Below are positions 15,215 through 23,205 of a DNA stretch of 24,552 nucleotides, in pieces. Below the pieces are notes generated by a model. That model ran no database searches and was not told the origin of the DNA. It was given only the letters and a program-made list of their open reading frames with translations. Numbering within the stretch: the first letter of the stretch is position 1; each line of letters begins with the position of its first letter. Source of the stretch: Verrucomicrobia bacterium UBA673 (lineage in GTDB: Bacteria > Verrucomicrobiota > Verrucomicrobiia > Limisphaerales > UBA1096); the NCBI GenBank assembly GCA_002299785.1, contig DBNL01000099.1:1-24552 (forward strand), read 5' to 3'. A program made the position numbers and the translations under genes.

Positions 15215-16543
15215 ATGAAAAACCCACAAATTTCTTCCATTCGTCGTAGAGAATTCATCAAAACTACTGTTGCAGTCACCGGCGCTATTGGCTTCCCTAT
15301 GGTGGTGCCCCGCCGTGTGTTCGGCGCAAACGAACGCCTCAACATTGCGGCGATCGGTTCCGGCGGCAAGGGGCAGGTCGACATCGACGGTTGTGAAAGC
15401 CAGAACATCGTCGCGCTTTGTGACGTGGATCCCGGCAAGGCGGCGCACATGTTCAACCGCCATGCGAAGGCAGCCAAGTACGCCGACTTCCGCGAGATGC
15501 TGGAGAAGGAAGGTAAAAACATCGACGCGGTGACGGTTTCCACTCCCGATCACACCCACGCCACGGCGGCGGCGATGGCCATGCGGCTTGGCAAACATGT
15601 CTATTGCCAAAAGCCGCTGACGCACTCCGTCCTCGAGGCGCGCGTGCTGACCGATCTCGCCAACAAACACAAGGTGGCCACGCAGATGGGCAACCAAGGG
15701 CACTCGAATCCCGACTCACGGCGTTATGTGGAGTTGATCCAAGCAGGCGTATTGGGCGATGTGAAGGAGGTTCACATCTGGACCGATCGGCCAGTTTGGC
15801 CGCAGGGCATCGGCCGGCCAAGCGGCTCGCCACCGATACCGAAAAACGTCAACTGGGATCTGTGGCTTGGCCCGGCTCCCGAACGCCCGTACCACCCGGC
15901 GTATCATCCGTTCAAGTGGCGCGGCTTTTGGGACTTCGGCACCGGGGCCGTCGGCGACATGGGTTGCCATAACTCTGACCTGGCCTATTGGGCGCTCAAC
16001 CTACGCGACCCCCAGACGCTCGAAGCCGTGTCGTCCGGCATCAACGATGAGACCGCACCCAAGTGGTCGATCATCACGTATCACTTTCCTAAACTCGGAA
16101 AGCGCAAAGCAGTAAAGGTCACTTGGTACGACGGCGGCAAGAAACCGGATCCGGCCCTTGCAAGTCAGAAGGAACTGCCAGGCAACGGCTCGATTCTCAT
16201 CGGCAGCAAGGACACACTGTACATCCCAATGTACTGGGGCAAGGGCACATTCCTGTCCGGCGCAACGGTGGCGGACCACAAAGACGTGCCTGAGACGATC
16301 GAAAAACCGGCCGACTTCAACCGGCACCATTACCTCGAGTGGATCGACGCCTGCAAGGGAGGCAAGCCAGCGTGGTCCAATTTCGACTACGCCGGGCCGA
16401 TGACCGAGGCGATGCTACTTGGCCTGGTGGCGCTGCGTTCTGGAAAAAAAATCGAGTGGGACGCCAAGAAAATGCGCGTCAAGAATGTGCCCGAGGCAAA
16501 CCGCTTCATCCACAACGAATACCGCAAGGGCTGGGTGCTATAA
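15215..16543 (+). CDS. Tat-exported Gfo/Idh/MocA family oxidoreductase
   Basis: An NAD(P)-dependent sugar or inositol dehydrogenase-like protein of 442 residues. A twin-arginine signal is clear: RRREFIKT (10-17) followed by a hydrophobic stretch and a cleavage region near VFGANE. The Rossmann fold begins IAAIGSGGKGQ (44-54). The catalytic-domain entrance motif appears as YCQKPLTH, where most relatives have EKP, so the Glu is replaced by Gln. The C-terminal domain contains GDMGCHNSDLAYW. Exported members are abundant in Planctomycetes and Verrucomicrobia and bind cofactor before Tat export. Substrate unknown. ATG 15215 gives a normal Tat peptide, but the only strong Shine-Dalgarno (GAGGAGGA, 15184-15191) lies 23 nt away. 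A sulfatase relic follows after 3 bp. Confidence 0.92.
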   Translation: MKNPQISSIRRREFIKTTVAVTGAIGFPMVVPRRVFGANERLNIAAIGSGGKGQVDIDGCESQNIVALCDVDPGKAAHMFNRHAKAAKYADFREMLEKEGKNIDAVTVSTPDHTHATAAAMAMRLGKHVYCQKPLTHSVLEARVLTDLANKHKVATQMGNQGHSNPDSRRYVELIQAGVLGDVKEVHIWTDRPVWPQGIGRPSGSPPIPKNVNWDLWLGPAPERPYHPAYHPFKWRGFWDFGTGAVGDMGCHNSDLAYWALNLRDPQTLEAVSSGINDETAPKWSIITYHFPKLGKRKAVKVTWYDGGKKPDPALASQKELPGNGSILIGSKDTLYIPMYWGKGTFLSGATVADHKDVPETIEKPADFNRHHYLEWIDACKGGKPAWSNFDYAGPMTEAMLLGLVALRSGKKIEWDAKKMRVKNVPEANRFIHNEYRKGWVL

Positions 16544-16546
16544 GCG

Positions 16547-17057
16547 ATGAAGCCACGGAGCCTGGCTCTGGCAACTTGGGATTGCCCTTTGGGGAGTGGC
16601 CTTGACGGACTTAGCCGGCCCCTCTGCCGGTAACAAGCCTAATGTGCTGTTTCTAGTGGTAGACGACCTACGGCCGGATGTTCGAGCATGCCTATTGCCA
16701 GCAGGCGTAGTGCCTGTAGAACTGATCGACCTGTACCCGATCCTGGATGAATTGTGCGGCTTGGCCAAACCAACCCACTTGGAAGATGACACACACCTAA
16801 AGAATCCGATAGCCGAGGTCAAGCCGTTTGCCATCATGCAGCATCCTCGGCCGGCTAATCACACGAAGTAGGAACCGGAAGTGATTGCATACTCACTGCG
16901 AACCAGGCATCGCCGCTTTATGGAGTGGCGTAAATAGGGACCCGGTGAGGTCGTGGCAAACGAGCTCTAAGGCCACCAAAACGATCCCAGAGAAAATAAA
17001 AACGTCGCTGCGGAGTCGGCAAAGCGGGTTCAGGATCTCTTCCGCAAACTTGCGAAA
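16547..17057 (+). pseudogene. Decayed sulfatase (iduronate-2-sulfatase-like) with internal deletion
   Basis: Remnants of one sulfatase gene lie in order. ATG 16547 (MKPRSLALA) begins a signal peptide that is then shifted by one base. From about 16569 the other frame continues LGIALWGVALTDLAG and KPNVLFLVVDDLRPD, the N-terminal metal-binding strand of sulfatases. The sequence then jumps directly to VPVELIDLYPILDELCGLAKP, which belongs near the C-terminus, so about 300 codons including the catalytic C-x-P/S-x-R motif are missing. The C-terminal part continues in the same frame through three stop codons (TAG 16869, TAG 16935, TAA 16968) as EPEVIAYSLRT, GEVVANEL and NKNVAAESAKRVQDLFRKLA. No functional sulfatase can be made. 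The motif calls come from family knowledge; the stops and frame change are seen directly. A TTGGCCAA copy lies at 16761-16768. Confidence 0.88.
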
Positions 17058-17115
17058 GTAGCATCCGGTCAAGCACCACACTGCAAGCGACTGAGCACCC
17101 GGCTTCCGGTCTTCG

Positions 17116-17125
17116 CTTGGCCAAG
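17116..17125. repeat. CTTGGCCAAG palindrome, copy upstream of the histidinol-phosphatase gene
   Basis: Perfect 10-bp palindrome ending 20 nt before the GTG start at 17146. The rest of the interval 17058-17145 shows nothing recognisable. Confidence 0.8.
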
Positions 17126-17145
17126 GGCCGAATCTCCCCTAGTTT

Positions 17146-17952
17146 GTGGCCGTGGCCCTGCCGCCGGATTATCACATGCACACGCCCCTCTGCCATCACG
17201 CGGAGGGAGAGCCGACTGAATACGCCGACCAAGCTGCTCGCATTGGCCTGACCGAAATTGGATTCACTGAGCACGCGCCGATGCCGGGCGACGATTTTGA
17301 CAATTGGCGAATGCTTGAGCGTGACCTAAATCTGTACATCGAGAAAATCGACCAAGCAGCCGCCAAAAACCCCACAATAACAGTCCTGAAGAGTCTTGAA
17401 ATTGACTTTTTACCCGGCTACGAGGATTGGATACACGATTTAAAAAATCGCTATAAATGGGATTATGTAATCGGATCAGTGCATTATCTTGGAGGTAAGT
17501 GGAGTTTTGATCATCCTGATAATCGTGAGTCTTGGAAAGGACGAGACATCGATGCCGCTTGGGCGGAGTATTACGAGTTGCTCCGACAATCGGCTGCGCT
17601 GGGGGTATTCGACATCATTGGTCACTGCGATTTGATCAAGGTTTTCGGCGATCAGCCAAGCGGCGATTGCTCCACGATGTGGCGGCTCTTCCTTGACGAA
17701 GTGAAGCGTCAGGACATCGCAATCGAAATTAACACGAACGGCATAAACAAGCCGTGTGGCGAAATGTACCCTTCCCCCGCCCTTTTGGAGATGGCGGCCC
17801 GGATCGGCGTGGGGCTGACATTCGGCTCGGACGCCCACAAGCCGAGCCGTGTCGGGGAGCAGTTCGACCAAGCGGTCGCCCTGACCAAGAGCTGCGGCTT
17901 CACGCATTACCGCCGATTTGCCGGCGGCAAATACGAGTCGATCCCGTTATGA
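17146..17952 (+). CDS. hisK: Histidinol-phosphatase, PHP family (HisJ/HisK type)
   Basis: A PHP-superfamily metal-dependent phosphatase of 268 residues that would hydrolyse histidinol phosphate in histidine synthesis. The first metal motif DYHMHTPLCHHAEG (8-21) supplies His10 and His12. GFTEHAPMP (39-47), SLEIDFLPGYE (82-92), VIGSVHYLGG (108-117) and the terminal GSDAHKP (227-233, with Asp229 and His231) are the other family landmarks. The start is GTG 17146 or GTG 17152; both are in frame and neither has a Shine-Dalgarno sequence. No other his gene is nearby. Some PHP proteins of this group act on other phosphomonoesters, so the exact substrate is inferred. The middle of the gene is more AT-rich than its neighbours. 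Confidence 0.88.
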   Translation: MAVALPPDYHMHTPLCHHAEGEPTEYADQAARIGLTEIGFTEHAPMPGDDFDNWRMLERDLNLYIEKIDQAAAKNPTITVLKSLEIDFLPGYEDWIHDLKNRYKWDYVIGSVHYLGGKWSFDHPDNRESWKGRDIDAAWAEYYELLRQSAALGVFDIIGHCDLIKVFGDQPSGDCSTMWRLFLDEVKRQDIAIEINTNGINKPCGEMYPSPALLEMAARIGVGLTFGSDAHKPSRVGEQFDQAVALTKSCGFTHYRRFAGGKYESIPL

Positions 17953-18028
17953 ATTTTTGGGTGCGAAGGCAGAGTGCAGAGACGACGGCGCTTTTGGACG
18001 GGAATGCACCTCCCTTCGGGGCTTCCGG

Positions 18029-18038
18029 CTTGGCCAAG
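18029..18038. repeat. CTTGGCCAAG palindrome, copy between hisK and leuD
   Basis: Perfect 10-bp palindrome in the 195-bp gap between hisK and leuD, 109 bp upstream of the leuD ATG. A 57-codon frame crosses the gap (17949-18122) but has no protein signature. Confidence 0.78.
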
Positions 18039-18147
18039 CACGTCATTAAACCTAGAACTGAAAAGCGGTGTCGAGATTCACTTGCCACCTCAATCCAAAG
18101 AGGATCAATCATTTTTTGAATTGAAATCAGCATCAGACTGCCCCCAA

Positions 18148-18705
18148 ATGTCCGTCATGAGTAGTGTCTTTGAAGGGCCAGTTTTTGTAGTGCGGGATAA
18201 TATCGACACCGACCAGATTATCCCGGCCCAATATCTGAATCTTGTCCCGACAATCCCGGAGGAATACGAAAAACTCGGCAGCTACGCGATGATCGGCCTG
18301 CCGGACTCGCTTTACCCCACGCGCTACGTGGCAGAGGGGGAACTGAAATCAGCTTACCCTATCATCGTCGCCGGACGAAATTACGGTTGCGGCAGTTCCC
18401 GCGAGCATGCGCCAATCGCGCTTGGCTCGGCAGGGTGCAAGCTGGTTTTGGCCGAGAGCTTTGCGCGCATTTTTTTCCGCAACTGCGTGGCCACCGGCGA
18501 GTTATACCCGTGCGACATAACGGACCGGCTTTGCGATGTGCTTAACACTGGCGACGAGGTGAAGGTCGATCTCGATGCAGGAACCGTCACAGTCACTTCC
18601 AGCGGCGCAGAGCATTCGATCAAGCCGCTGGGCGAGGTTCGCCCGGTGATCGATGCCGGTGGATTGTTCAATTTCGCCCGCGAAAGCGGCATGATCCCCA
18701 AGTGA
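18148..18705 (+). CDS. leuD: 3-isopropylmalate dehydratase small subunit
   Basis: LeuD, with LeuC, isomerises 2- to 3-isopropylmalate in leucine synthesis. The protein has 185 residues from ATG 18148 (a second in-frame ATG is at 18157). The swivel-domain signature is complete: DNIDTDQIIPAQYLN (18-31) and GRNYGCGSSREHAPIAL (76-92), followed by ESFARIFFRNCVATG. The length and lack of extra insertions resemble the short LeuD/HacB-like form found in archaea and many bacteria, so a homoaconitase or related small subunit cannot be excluded. The frame is open upstream to 17974, but that extension has no family similarity. LeuC is not in the window. The protein is cytoplasmic. Confidence 0.9.
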   Translation: MSVMSSVFEGPVFVVRDNIDTDQIIPAQYLNLVPTIPEEYEKLGSYAMIGLPDSLYPTRYVAEGELKSAYPIIVAGRNYGCGSSREHAPIALGSAGCKLVLAESFARIFFRNCVATGELYPCDITDRLCDVLNTGDEVKVDLDAGTVTVTSSGAEHSIKPLGEVRPVIDAGGLFNFARESGMIPK

Positions 18706-18713
18706 TCGTTACG

Positions 18714-18723
18714 CTTGGCCAAG
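18714..18723. repeat. CTTGGCCAAG palindrome, copy in the mnmA leader
   Basis: Perfect 10-bp palindrome followed by CGGA, ending 10 nt before the mnmA ATG, where a ribosome-binding site would normally lie. The flanks extend the symmetry to CGCTTGGCCAAGCG. Confidence 0.8.
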
Positions 18724-18733
18724 CGGACCACTG

Positions 18734-19816
18734 ATGACTGACAATAACAAAATGCGCATCGTCGTCGGCTTGAGCGGCGGGGTGGACTCCTCCGCAGCCG
18801 CCTCGTTGCTGGTCGACCAGGGGTACGACGTCGTTGGCATTACACTGAAGGTTTGGCCGCAAGATTGCGTGTCCCGCGCTGAGGACAAGTGCTGTGGCCC
18901 GCAAGCAGTGATGGATGCGCGCTCGGTCGCCGACAAACTCGACATCCCGTATTATCTCGTCGATGAATCGAAGGAGTTTCAGCGCGACGTGATCGATTAT
19001 TTTGCGACGGAATACAAGGCGGGACGGACCCCAAACCCGTGCGTAATGTGCAACGAGAAGCTGAAGTTTGGCAACCTGATCGACCGCGCCCGCAAGCTTG
19101 GCGCGGAGTACGTGGCGACAGGGCATTACGCTCGGCTCGAGCAGCGCGACGGCCGTACAGTGTTGCTTCGTGGCAGGGATGTGCGGAAGGACCAGACGTA
19201 CTTTCTCTTCTCGCTTGGACAGGAGCAGTTGGCTCACATGATGTTTCCGCTTGGTGAACTGCAGAAAATCGAGACGCGCAAGGTTGCCCGATGCGTGAAT
19301 CTCAAGACGGCGGAGAAGCAGGAGAGCCAGGAGATTTGTTTTGTGCCGGACAAGGATTACAAGAAATTCCTTACGACGTCGGGGTTAGTAGAGGAACACC
19401 GGGGGGAGATTGTTGACACACGCGGCCAAGTGCTGGGGCATCACGACGGGATCGAGTTTTACACGATCGGCCAGCGGAAGGGCCTGGGGATTTCGGCGCC
19501 TACACCGATGTACGTGATCGAACTAGACCCTGAAAACAATCGGGTAGTGGTCGGCGGGGAGGAGTTGCTGCTGCGGGACGAGTTTCGAATTGACCGATGT
19601 AACTGGATCGCGTTCGATCGTCTGGCCAAGCCGATCGAGGCTTCGGCGGCGATCCGTTACAATCACCCCGGCACCGAGGCTACGGTGATTCCTGGCGAAA
19701 ATGGCCAGGCAACAGTAAAGCTGCGGGAGCCACAGCGGGCGGTGACGCCGGGTCAGGCATGCGTTTTTTATCAGGACGACCTCGTGGTGGGCGGAGGGTG
19801 GATCATGCGAAATTGA
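18734..19816 (+). CDS. mnmA: tRNA-specific 2-thiouridylase MnmA
   Basis: MnmA thiolates U34 at position 2 in tRNAs for Lys, Glu and Gln, using ATP and sulfur passed from a relay. The protein has 360 residues, the normal length. The ATP pyrophosphatase loop is SGGVDSS (14-20). The catalytic cysteines are Cys106 in NPCVMCNEKLKFG (aligning with Escherichia coli Cys102) and Cys202 in ESQEICFV (aligning with Cys199). The C-terminal part contains IGQRKGLGI, GTEATV and AVTPGQACVFY, the beta-barrel domains. The start codon lacks a Shine-Dalgarno sequence; a CTTGGCCAAG palindrome occupies that position. It follows leuD by 28 bp. gltX, in the same window, charges one of its substrates. Confidence 0.97.
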   Translation: MTDNNKMRIVVGLSGGVDSSAAASLLVDQGYDVVGITLKVWPQDCVSRAEDKCCGPQAVMDARSVADKLDIPYYLVDESKEFQRDVIDYFATEYKAGRTPNPCVMCNEKLKFGNLIDRARKLGAEYVATGHYARLEQRDGRTVLLRGRDVRKDQTYFLFSLGQEQLAHMMFPLGELQKIETRKVARCVNLKTAEKQESQEICFVPDKDYKKFLTTSGLVEEHRGEIVDTRGQVLGHHDGIEFYTIGQRKGLGISAPTPMYVIELDPENNRVVVGGEELLLRDEFRIDRCNWIAFDRLAKPIEASAAIRYNHPGTEATVIPGENGQATVKLREPQRAVTPGQACVFYQDDLVVGGGWIMRN

Positions 19817-19989
19817 ACGTTTTCCGGTTTTAACAAAGCGGAATGCTGCTGGATTGGGGCGAACACAAAAGGATTGCCCGGCAGGATTGTTTGTGGCCTT
19901 ATTTCCCGCCCTGACGCACGGGTGATGCGCATCGACAGTCTATGCACGACAGGCCCAACCGGGGTCGCGACAGTTCAGTACCTGCAAAA

Positions 19990-20268
19990 ATGAGCTTGGT
20001 TCGAGTAAATGTACACTACTCGGGACGGGTGCAAGGGGTGGGTTTTCGATACACAGTGAAATCCCTGGTTACTGGGTACGACGTGCTCGGCACAATTAGG
20101 AATTTGACTGATGGACGGGTGAAACTGGTAGCCGAGGGCGAACGCGCCGAGTTGGAAGAATTCCTGCAGGCAGTTCAGGACTCGGGACTGCGGCGTCACA
20201 TTCAGGACGAAAACATCGTCTGGGAGGAGGCGCAGGATAAATTTAAAGGGTTTGAGATTGCCGGGTAA
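19990..20268 (+). CDS. acyP: Acylphosphatase
   Basis: A small (92-residue) ferredoxin-like enzyme that hydrolyses acyl phosphates. The signature YSGRVQGVGFRYT (10-22) provides the catalytic arginine (Arg20), and GTIRNLTDGRV (34-44) provides the catalytic asparagine (Asn38). ATG 19990 gives the canonical N-terminus; an upstream ATG at 19942 would add 16 unrelated residues. There is no HypF-type fusion. It is followed by a metallophosphoesterase gene after 15 bp. The 173 bp upstream, from the mnmA stop, hold no gene or terminator that I can identify. Confidence 0.92.
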   Translation: MSLVRVNVHYSGRVQGVGFRYTVKSLVTGYDVLGTIRNLTDGRVKLVAEGERAELEEFLQAVQDSGLRRHIQDENIVWEEAQDKFKGFEIAG

Positions 20269-20283
20269 CACCCGGTTGTTTGA

Positions 20284-21009
20284 ATGAAGTATGCTTTAAT
20301 AGCTGACATCCACGCCAACCTTGAGGCACTCGAGGTGGTACTGGAGGATGCAAAAAAAAATAACTGCACACATTACGTGTGCCTGGGAGACGTGGTTGGC
20401 TACAACCCGAACCCCAAGGAGTGCATGAAGATTGTGCGGGACATGGGAATGCCGTGCATCATGGGCAACCATGACGAGTATTGCGCCGGCGACACCGACC
20501 TGACCGGGTTCAACCCGCACGCCGGCCACGCCATCAAGTGGACACGTGACCAGTTGAGCGACGAGGAGCGCGACTGGCTCCGGCGCTTGAAGTATCTACG
20601 AATGATCGCCAACTTCACTATCGTACACTCCACGCTGGACGCTCCCAAGCGATGGGGCTACGTGATGAAAAGGCTCGATGCGGCGGCTAGTTTCACCTAC
20701 CAGAACACGGGCGTCTGCTTTTTCGGCCATACTCATGTCCCGCTGGCTTTTGTGCGAGATCAGAACTCCGTTACCGGAGGCAAGTACGACAAGCTGACGG
20801 TAGAGAAGGGCAAGAAATATTTCATCAACGTCGGCAGCGTTGGCCAGCCCCGCGACGGTGATCCGCGAGCCGGCTACGTGATCTACGATCTCGAGGCAGG
20901 AACGATTGAGCTGCGCAGACTGGAGTATGATTTCGAGAAAACTCAGGCCAAGATATTGGATGCTGGACTGCCCGAGCGCCTAGCCAACCGACTAGCTCTG
21001 GGAAGATAG
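20284..21009 (+). CDS. Metallophosphoesterase (calcineurin-like, YfcE-type)
   Basis: A two-metal phosphoesterase of 241 residues with the full motif set: DIHAN (8-12, Asp8 and His10), GDVVGYNP (35-42, Asp36), GNHDEY (61-66, Asn62 and His63), VHST and GHTHVP near the C-terminal half. It has no signal peptide and is probably cytoplasmic. The family includes phosphodiesterases, diadenosine tetraphosphatases and serine/threonine phosphatases, so the substrate is open. It lies between acylphosphatase (15 bp) and the ABC exporter (48 bp), all on the same strand, which suggests a shared transcript. Confidence 0.88.
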   Translation: MKYALIADIHANLEALEVVLEDAKKNNCTHYVCLGDVVGYNPNPKECMKIVRDMGMPCIMGNHDEYCAGDTDLTGFNPHAGHAIKWTRDQLSDEERDWLRRLKYLRMIANFTIVHSTLDAPKRWGYVMKRLDAAASFTYQNTGVCFFGHTHVPLAFVRDQNSVTGGKYDKLTVEKGKKYFINVGSVGQPRDGDPRAGYVIYDLEAGTIELRRLEYDFEKTQAKILDAGLPERLANRLALGR

Positions 21010-21057
21010 TCCGCTGCCGCCCATCGGGGGCAATGAATTCGCGACCGGAATCGCGGT

Positions 21058-22908
21058 ATGCACAAATTAAGGCAAATCTTCGCCTTCGTGGCGCCCTACG
21101 TGAAACCATACTGGGGCCGCATCGTTGCCGGCGTCTTCTTCGGGATTCTCTTCGGGGTGTCGAATGGACTGGCACTGTGGACGACCAAGATCATGCTCGA
21201 CCGCCTAGTGCCGGCGAACGACTCATTGGCCCCAGAGAGCGCTATCGCTGTGCCGGATAGCAACTGGTTTGCCGAAAACACCGCCTCCGTCCAATCCAAC
21301 ATCCTCAAGACCTTAGACCCGTGGCTGCCGCAAATGGGCGATCCGCTGACGTACCTTCAGATCATCGGCGGGCTGCTGGTCTTCCCGCTGCTTGTCGGCT
21401 TTCGTGGCACCTCAAAATATCTTGCAGCATACTGCCTTGCCTGGGCCAGCGAACGGGTGATCAACGACCTGCGGGTCAAAGTCTTCCGGAACCTGAGCCG
21501 CCTATCGATTCCCTTCTTCAACCGCTCCACTACCGGCGACCTCATCACACGCATCAACGGCGACGCGCAGTTACTCCAGACCTGCTTGGCCGCCGGGGTA
21601 AGCAACCTCGTGTCGGAGCCGGTGGCCATCGTCAGTATTTTCACCGGTCTGTGCCTGATCGACTGGCAGTTGACCCTCGGCATGCTAACGCTGTTTCCCA
21701 TCTGCATTATCCCCATCATTTACTTCGGCAAAAAGGCCCGCGAAGCAACCGGCAAACGAGTCGTCGCCAACATCGACCAGTCGAGCCTCGCGGTGGAGAT
21801 GTTTTCCGGCATGCGCGTCATAAAGGCTTTCGGGCTCGAGAATGCCCGTGTGGACCGTTTCCGGGAGTTGTCCCAGCAACTGATTCGTCAAACGATGAAG
21901 ACCGTACGCTCGCGAGAGATCGTCGGGCCGCTAGTTGAGACTGTGTCGATGATCGGCATCGGCGCACTGATCCTGTACGTCGTACACACGGCGCGCAGCA
22001 TGCCGGACTTAGTCGTGTTTTTCACCGGCATGATCATGTTTTACACGCCCATCCGAAAGCTGGCCCGCCTGCATGTGAGAATCGAGGAGGCCGGCATAGG
22101 CGCCGATCGCCTGATGAATGTCCTCGACGAAAAGCCGGACATCCTCGAGCGCCCCGAGGCTAAGCCGGTAACCGGGCTCGAGCGCGACATCCAGTTCGAC
22201 AACATCTCATTCGCTTACGAGGATGAGCCGGTGTTGACCGGGCTCGACCTAACCATCCCCAAGGGAACCAAGCTGGGCATCGTCGGTGAGAGCGGTTCAG
22301 GCAAGAGCACCCTCATCAACCTACTATTTCGGTTTCACGATACCGACACAGGTGCCGTGAAGCTCGACGGGCGTGATCTTCGTGACTTGAGTATCAAGGG
22401 GTTTCGCGGGCAGATGGCACTTGTCAGCCAGGAGGTGGTGTTGTTCGACCTGAGTGTGGCGGAGAACATTGCGCTTGGCCAATCGGACTGTACCCGGGAA
22501 CAGGTTGAAGCGGCCGCACGACACGCGCACGCGCACGAGTTCATCACCGCACTGCCGAAGGGGTACGACACCCGCATCGGCGAGCGCGGTGTCACATTGT
22601 CCGGGGGCCAGCGGCAGCGTTTGGCAATCGCTCGGGCGTTCGTCCGCAACGCGCCGATCCTCGTACTCGATGAGGCCACAGCCGCGCTGGACTCTAAGGC
22701 TGAGGCAGAAGTGCAAACGGCCATTGACCAACTGAGCAAAAACCGCACAGTCCTTTGTGTAGCGCACCGGCTGTCCACGCTGCGCACGATGGATAGGATC
22801 ATCGTCCTATCAAAGGGGACGATCATCGAAGAGGGGAATTACGATGAATTGATGACAGCCGCGGGAATTTTTTCGAACTTGGCCAAAGCCCAGGGCATCA
22901 CCGCCTGA
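21058..22908 (+). CDS. MsbA-like ABC exporter (fused membrane and ATPase domains)
   Basis: A half-transporter of 616 residues that should work as a homodimer. Six membrane segments occupy about 15-330. The nucleotide-binding domain carries Walker A GESGSGKST (410-418), a Q loop in VSQEVVLFD, the signature LSGGQRQR (from 514), Walker B ILVLDEA (534-540, with Glu539) and the H loop in VAHRLST. The family exports lipid A-core (MsbA) or other lipids and drugs. A lipid A role fits a Gram-negative cell with an LptF/G gene nearby, but substrate choice is inference. The first extracytoplasmic loop (about 48-98, polar and unconserved) is longer than in Escherichia coli MsbA (582 residues overall). Two TTGGCCAA copies lie in the gene (22475 and 22879). 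Confidence 0.9.
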   Translation: MHKLRQIFAFVAPYVKPYWGRIVAGVFFGILFGVSNGLALWTTKIMLDRLVPANDSLAPESAIAVPDSNWFAENTASVQSNILKTLDPWLPQMGDPLTYLQIIGGLLVFPLLVGFRGTSKYLAAYCLAWASERVINDLRVKVFRNLSRLSIPFFNRSTTGDLITRINGDAQLLQTCLAAGVSNLVSEPVAIVSIFTGLCLIDWQLTLGMLTLFPICIIPIIYFGKKAREATGKRVVANIDQSSLAVEMFSGMRVIKAFGLENARVDRFRELSQQLIRQTMKTVRSREIVGPLVETVSMIGIGALILYVVHTARSMPDLVVFFTGMIMFYTPIRKLARLHVRIEEAGIGADRLMNVLDEKPDILERPEAKPVTGLERDIQFDNISFAYEDEPVLTGLDLTIPKGTKLGIVGESGSGKSTLINLLFRFHDTDTGAVKLDGRDLRDLSIKGFRGQMALVSQEVVLFDLSVAENIALGQSDCTREQVEAAARHAHAHEFITALPKGYDTRIGERGVTLSGGQRQRLAIARAFVRNAPILVLDEATAALDSKAEAEVQTAIDQLSKNRTVLCVAHRLSTLRTMDRIIVLSKGTIIEEGNYDELMTAAGIFSNLAKAQGITA

Positions 22909-22915
22909 ACCCCTC

Positions 22916-23092
22916 CTACCGGAGCCGATCGTCATTACCGTTGTCTAGGGTGGTGAATAAGGGATGGCAATTGCTATACATCGGAATCTCCTCCAAGTAC
23001 AACTCGGTGACTTTCTTCAGGTTTGCCAAGCCTCGTTCACGTTTTAGCCCTGTGTCGTAATATCGGTCTTGGGGTTGGGGGCCATGCAGCCT
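22916..23092 (-). pseudogene. Protein-like minus-strand frame without a start, probably a gene fragment
   Basis: A frame of 58 codons ends at TAG (22916-22918). It contains protein-like sequence such as DRYYDTGLKRERGLANLKK and VTELYLEEIPMYSNCHPLF. The only ATG in frame (22981) is near its end, and upstream it is closed by a TGA at 23093-23095, beyond which the frame continues in plausible sequence (VQHDIVFNTYAES). This looks like a decayed gene end or a short protein with an unusual start. I do not recognise the family. The remaining gap to the PQQ-like gene (23093-23205) shows nothing clear. Confidence 0.35.
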
Positions 23093-23205
23093 TCAACTTT
23101 CGGCGTAAGTATTGAAGACTATATCATGCTGCACGGTTAACCGGCACGGAGGACAGGTCTATTCTGTTTTGGCTCACACCAAACTCCCTGATCCGCCTGC
23201 TGGGC

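Noticed and set aside
17949..18122. 57-codon plus-strand frame starting with an ATGA overlap with the hisK stop
   Set aside because: The operon-like overlap is attractive, but the sequence has no hydrophobic or helical pattern, contains the dispersed palindrome and has no recognisable family.
17974..18147. N-terminal extension of leuD
   Set aside because: No LeuD similarity; the normal N-terminus begins at 18148.
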